From assembly GCA_019747615.1 (NCBI GenBank), contig JAIEQQ010000122.1:1-6443 (forward strand): DNA of 6,443 nt. The letters are read 5' to 3'. The notes beneath the pieces are model-generated. The model saw nothing but the letters and a program-made list of their open reading frames with translations, had not been told where the DNA came from and made no database searches. Source of the stretch: Phycisphaerales bacterium (GTDB lineage Bacteria; Planctomycetota; Phycisphaerae; Phycisphaerales; UBA1924). Position numbers and translations under genes: made by a program. Shown piece after piece: positions 4,514 through 6,443 of the stretch (its first letter is position 1; every line of letters starts with the position of its first letter).

Positions 4514-6409
4514 CTTCTGGCGGGCCGCGGCTCGGGCGGTCAGGCCGGCGATGACCTGTTTGGCCATCGCTTCGGCGGTCGCAACCTCTTCAACGACGAC
4601 GATGTCGGCGCCCAGTTGCATCGCCTGCATGGCACGCGAGAGGAAGCCGGTGCGGGCGGCGATGTAGACGTTGGCGTTGTGTGATCGCACGGTTTGGCAC
4701 GCGCGGAGCGTGGCCTCGTCATCGGGGATCGTGAGCATGACGGCGTCGGCGTGTTCAAGGCCGGCGGACTCGAGGACTTCGATATTTGAAACGTCGCCGT
4801 AGACCGCCTTGCGGCCGAGCTTGAGCTGCGTGGCGATCGTGGCTTGGTTCATGTCGACGACGATGAAGGGGATGTCCAGAATGTCTAGCCGATCAGCCAG
4901 CGAGCGACCAACGACGCCGAAGCCGGCGATGATGACATGGGCCGGGCGGGCCTCGGGGCGGTGCGCGTGCTCATGAGTATGACTCGGGGTGCCGTTGACG
5001 ACGTTGTCATCTGAGGTGCCGGCACTGCTGGCGGCGCGCGAGCCCGGCCGCCCGGTGACGATCGAGCTTGCAGGCCCGTTGCTCGGAGAGCTCTGCTCGG
5101 CGAAGACATCCTGCCTTGTCCAGCCGGCGGGCTTCATTCGCGAGAGCAGCGGCTGCAAGCGGTCCAGCTGCTTGAAGAGCATCGGGATCAGGATCAGCGA
5201 GATGACCGCGATCGCGATGATGCGGGAGTTGGTATCTGGGGCGACGAGCCCCACCGCTCCGGCGGCGCCGAGGACCACGATCGAGAACTCGCCGGCCTGG
5301 CCGAGCAAAAGGCCCGAGCGCGCCGCGAGGGTCGGGGTCGCGCCGAGCGTCCATGCGGTGGCGGCGATGATGAACGACTTGATGACGACCAAACCGATCA
5401 CGCCCAGTGCCACGAGCATCCAGCCATCGCGAAGCGACCCGAAATCAAGGCTCAGGCCGACGGAGGTGAAGAAGACCGCCATGAACAGGTCGCGCAGGGG
5501 CGAGAGTTGCCCGGCGAGCTGGTGGCGCACGGATGTCGATGACAGCAAGAACCCGGCGGTGAACGCACCGAGCTCGGGGGAGAAGCCCAGACCTGCGGCG
5601 ACGACCGCCGCGAGCAGCGCGGCCCCGGCCGAAAGAACGAGGGCGATCTCGCTCGATGCACCGCGAGTCGCCTCCAGCACCAAGCGAGGCAGCACGAGGC
5701 GGCCGAAAAGGATGAACACCGCGATGCCGACGATACCAGCAACGCCCTTGACCGCGGTGGGCCAATCAGCCGGCAGCAGGAATGCCGGATGACCTCCGTC
5801 GCCGCTCTTGGGGGCCACGCCGGCCCAGACCGCCAGCAGCGGCATCATCGCCATGCAGCCCAGGGCCAAGAGGTCTTGTGCGATGGCGATGGCCAAGGCC
5901 ATGCGCCCGAGTGAGCGATGCGTCTCGCGATTGTCCGAAACGATGCGCATCGCGACAGCGGTGGATGACATGGCGATGGCCATCGCCAAGGCGAGGCCGA
6001 CGGGGGCGGAGCCGGTGGCGGCGGCCGAGAGCGGCCAGAAGACAAGGATGACCGCGAGGGTGGAGACGACGCCGACGAACAGAGCGCGGATCATGCCGCC
6101 GCCGCGGATCTCTGAAGGGTTCAGGTGCATGCCGATGGTGAACATCAGCAGGACGACCGCGAGGGAGCTGATGGAGCTGATGTTCTCGCCGCTGCTGATG
6201 AGCCCCGTGGCGGTGGGACCTAGGAGCGCGCCGGTGATGAGGAAGCAGGGGATGGTGGCGAGCTTGAACCGCCGGAGCACCATGGCCATCAGCGCGCTGC
6301 CGATGAGCATGATGACCAGGTCTCTGGTGATGTTTCCGGCTTGCGACCCCGGCGCCGGTGATGACATCGCGAGCACGCCGAGCGGAGTGAGTTCCAGAGG
6401 GAGAGTCAT
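4499..6409 (-). CDS. CPA2 family cation:proton antiporter with TrkA-N (RCK) domain, Kef/YbaL-like
   Basis: This is an inner-membrane antiporter that probably exchanges K+ (or Na+) for H+. Residues about 30-412 form the Na+/H+ exchanger domain with roughly 12-13 membrane segments. Seen in it are the Q178-D179 pair typical of Kef-type transporters, F276-SPELGAFTAGFLLSS, and Q371-AGEF. A linker of about 60 residues (431-490) is rich in Ser and Gly and ends in the His cluster at 477-491. Residues about 490-625 are a TrkA-N Rossmann domain with G496-F-G-V-V-G501 and D519 at the end of the second strand, fitting NAD(H)- or nucleotide-type control. No TrkA-C domain follows. The segment after R295-H-Q is AGQLSPLRD, without the acidic loop of KefC, so YbaL-like is nearer. 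At 636 residues the length is normal. The ATG at 6409 lacks a Shine-Dalgarno site; an ATG at 6367 is an alternative that keeps all membrane segments. The ion is an inference. Confidence 0.92.
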   Translation of the reverse strand: MTLPLELTPLGVLAMSSPAPGSQAGNITRDLVIMLIGSALMAMVLRRFKLATIPCFLITGALLGPTATGLISSGENISSISSLAVVLLMFTIGMHLNPSEIRGGGMIRALFVGVVSTLAVILVFWPLSAAATGSAPVGLALAMAIAMSSTAVAMRIVSDNRETHRSLGRMALAIAIAQDLLALGCMAMMPLLAVWAGVAPKSGDGGHPAFLLPADWPTAVKGVAGIVGIAVFILFGRLVLPRLVLEATRGASSEIALVLSAGAALLAAVVAAGLGFSPELGAFTAGFLLSSTSVRHQLAGQLSPLRDLFMAVFFTSVGLSLDFGSLRDGWMLVALGVIGLVVIKSFIIAATAWTLGATPTLAARSGLLLGQAGEFSIVVLGAAGAVGLVAPDTNSRIIAIAVISLILIPMLFKQLDRLQPLLSRMKPAGWTRQDVFAEQSSPSNGPASSIVTGRPGSRAASSAGTSDDNVVNGTPSHTHEHAHRPEARPAHVIIAGFGVVGRSLADRLDILDIPFIVVDMNQATIATQLKLGRKAVYGDVSNIEVLESAGLEHADAVMLTIPDDEATLRACQTVRSHNANVYIAARTGFLSRAMQAMQLGADIVVVEEVATAEAMAKQVIAGLTARAAARQKSAER

Positions 6410-6443
6410 GAGACGGATGGTACCGGCTCGGCGTCGTCAGTCG

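Noticed and set aside
4989..5792. 267-codon plus-strand frame opposite the antiporter
   Set aside because: The minus strand encodes continuous membrane segments and a Rossmann domain; the antisense frame is Ser/Pro/Arg-rich noise.

Overview
The window is GC-rich bacterial chromosomal DNA. The best guess is a planctomycete, possibly Phycisphaerae. The clues are the RpoD-like sigma factor with the region 2.4 to 3 wording [20 protein letters not shown], which I associate with planctomycete sigma factors, a stand-alone UVR-motif protein, weak or absent Shine-Dalgarno sites, TTG starts, and a GCTGACG-type intergenic repeat. This placement rests on memory of family sequences, not on a search.

Layout, left to right. 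(1) A plus-strand FkbM-type SAM-dependent methyltransferase whose frame is open to the window edge, so its true start may lie outside. (2) A plus-strand secreted protein of unknown function with a signal peptide and beta-rich carboxypeptidase-regulatory-like modules. (3) A 75-base convergent junction holding six tandem 7-base units. (4) A minus-strand sigma-70 family factor with regions 1.2 to 4.2 but no region 1.1. (5) A 372-base divergent spacer. On its sigma side it has a candidate extended -10 promoter and two consecutive stem-loops; on the other side it has a G-rich quadruplex-type run. (6) A plus-strand protein with a C-terminal UvrB/UvrC (UVR) motif. (7) A 34-base convergent junction with an 11-bp perfect inverted repeat that reaches into the next gene. 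(8) A minus-strand CPA2-type cation:proton antiporter with a C-terminal TrkA-N/RCK domain.

The genes do not form one pathway or operon. Apart from the first two, neighbours alternate strand (convergent, divergent, convergent), so most are probably transcribed singly. The only shared control region is the spacer between the sigma factor and the UVR protein. The most interesting parts are the structured leader of the sigma gene and the uncharacterised UVR protein divergent from it. I see no transposase, integrase, CRISPR array, rRNA or tRNA, and no clear new defence or biosynthetic system; most of the window looks like ordinary core genome.
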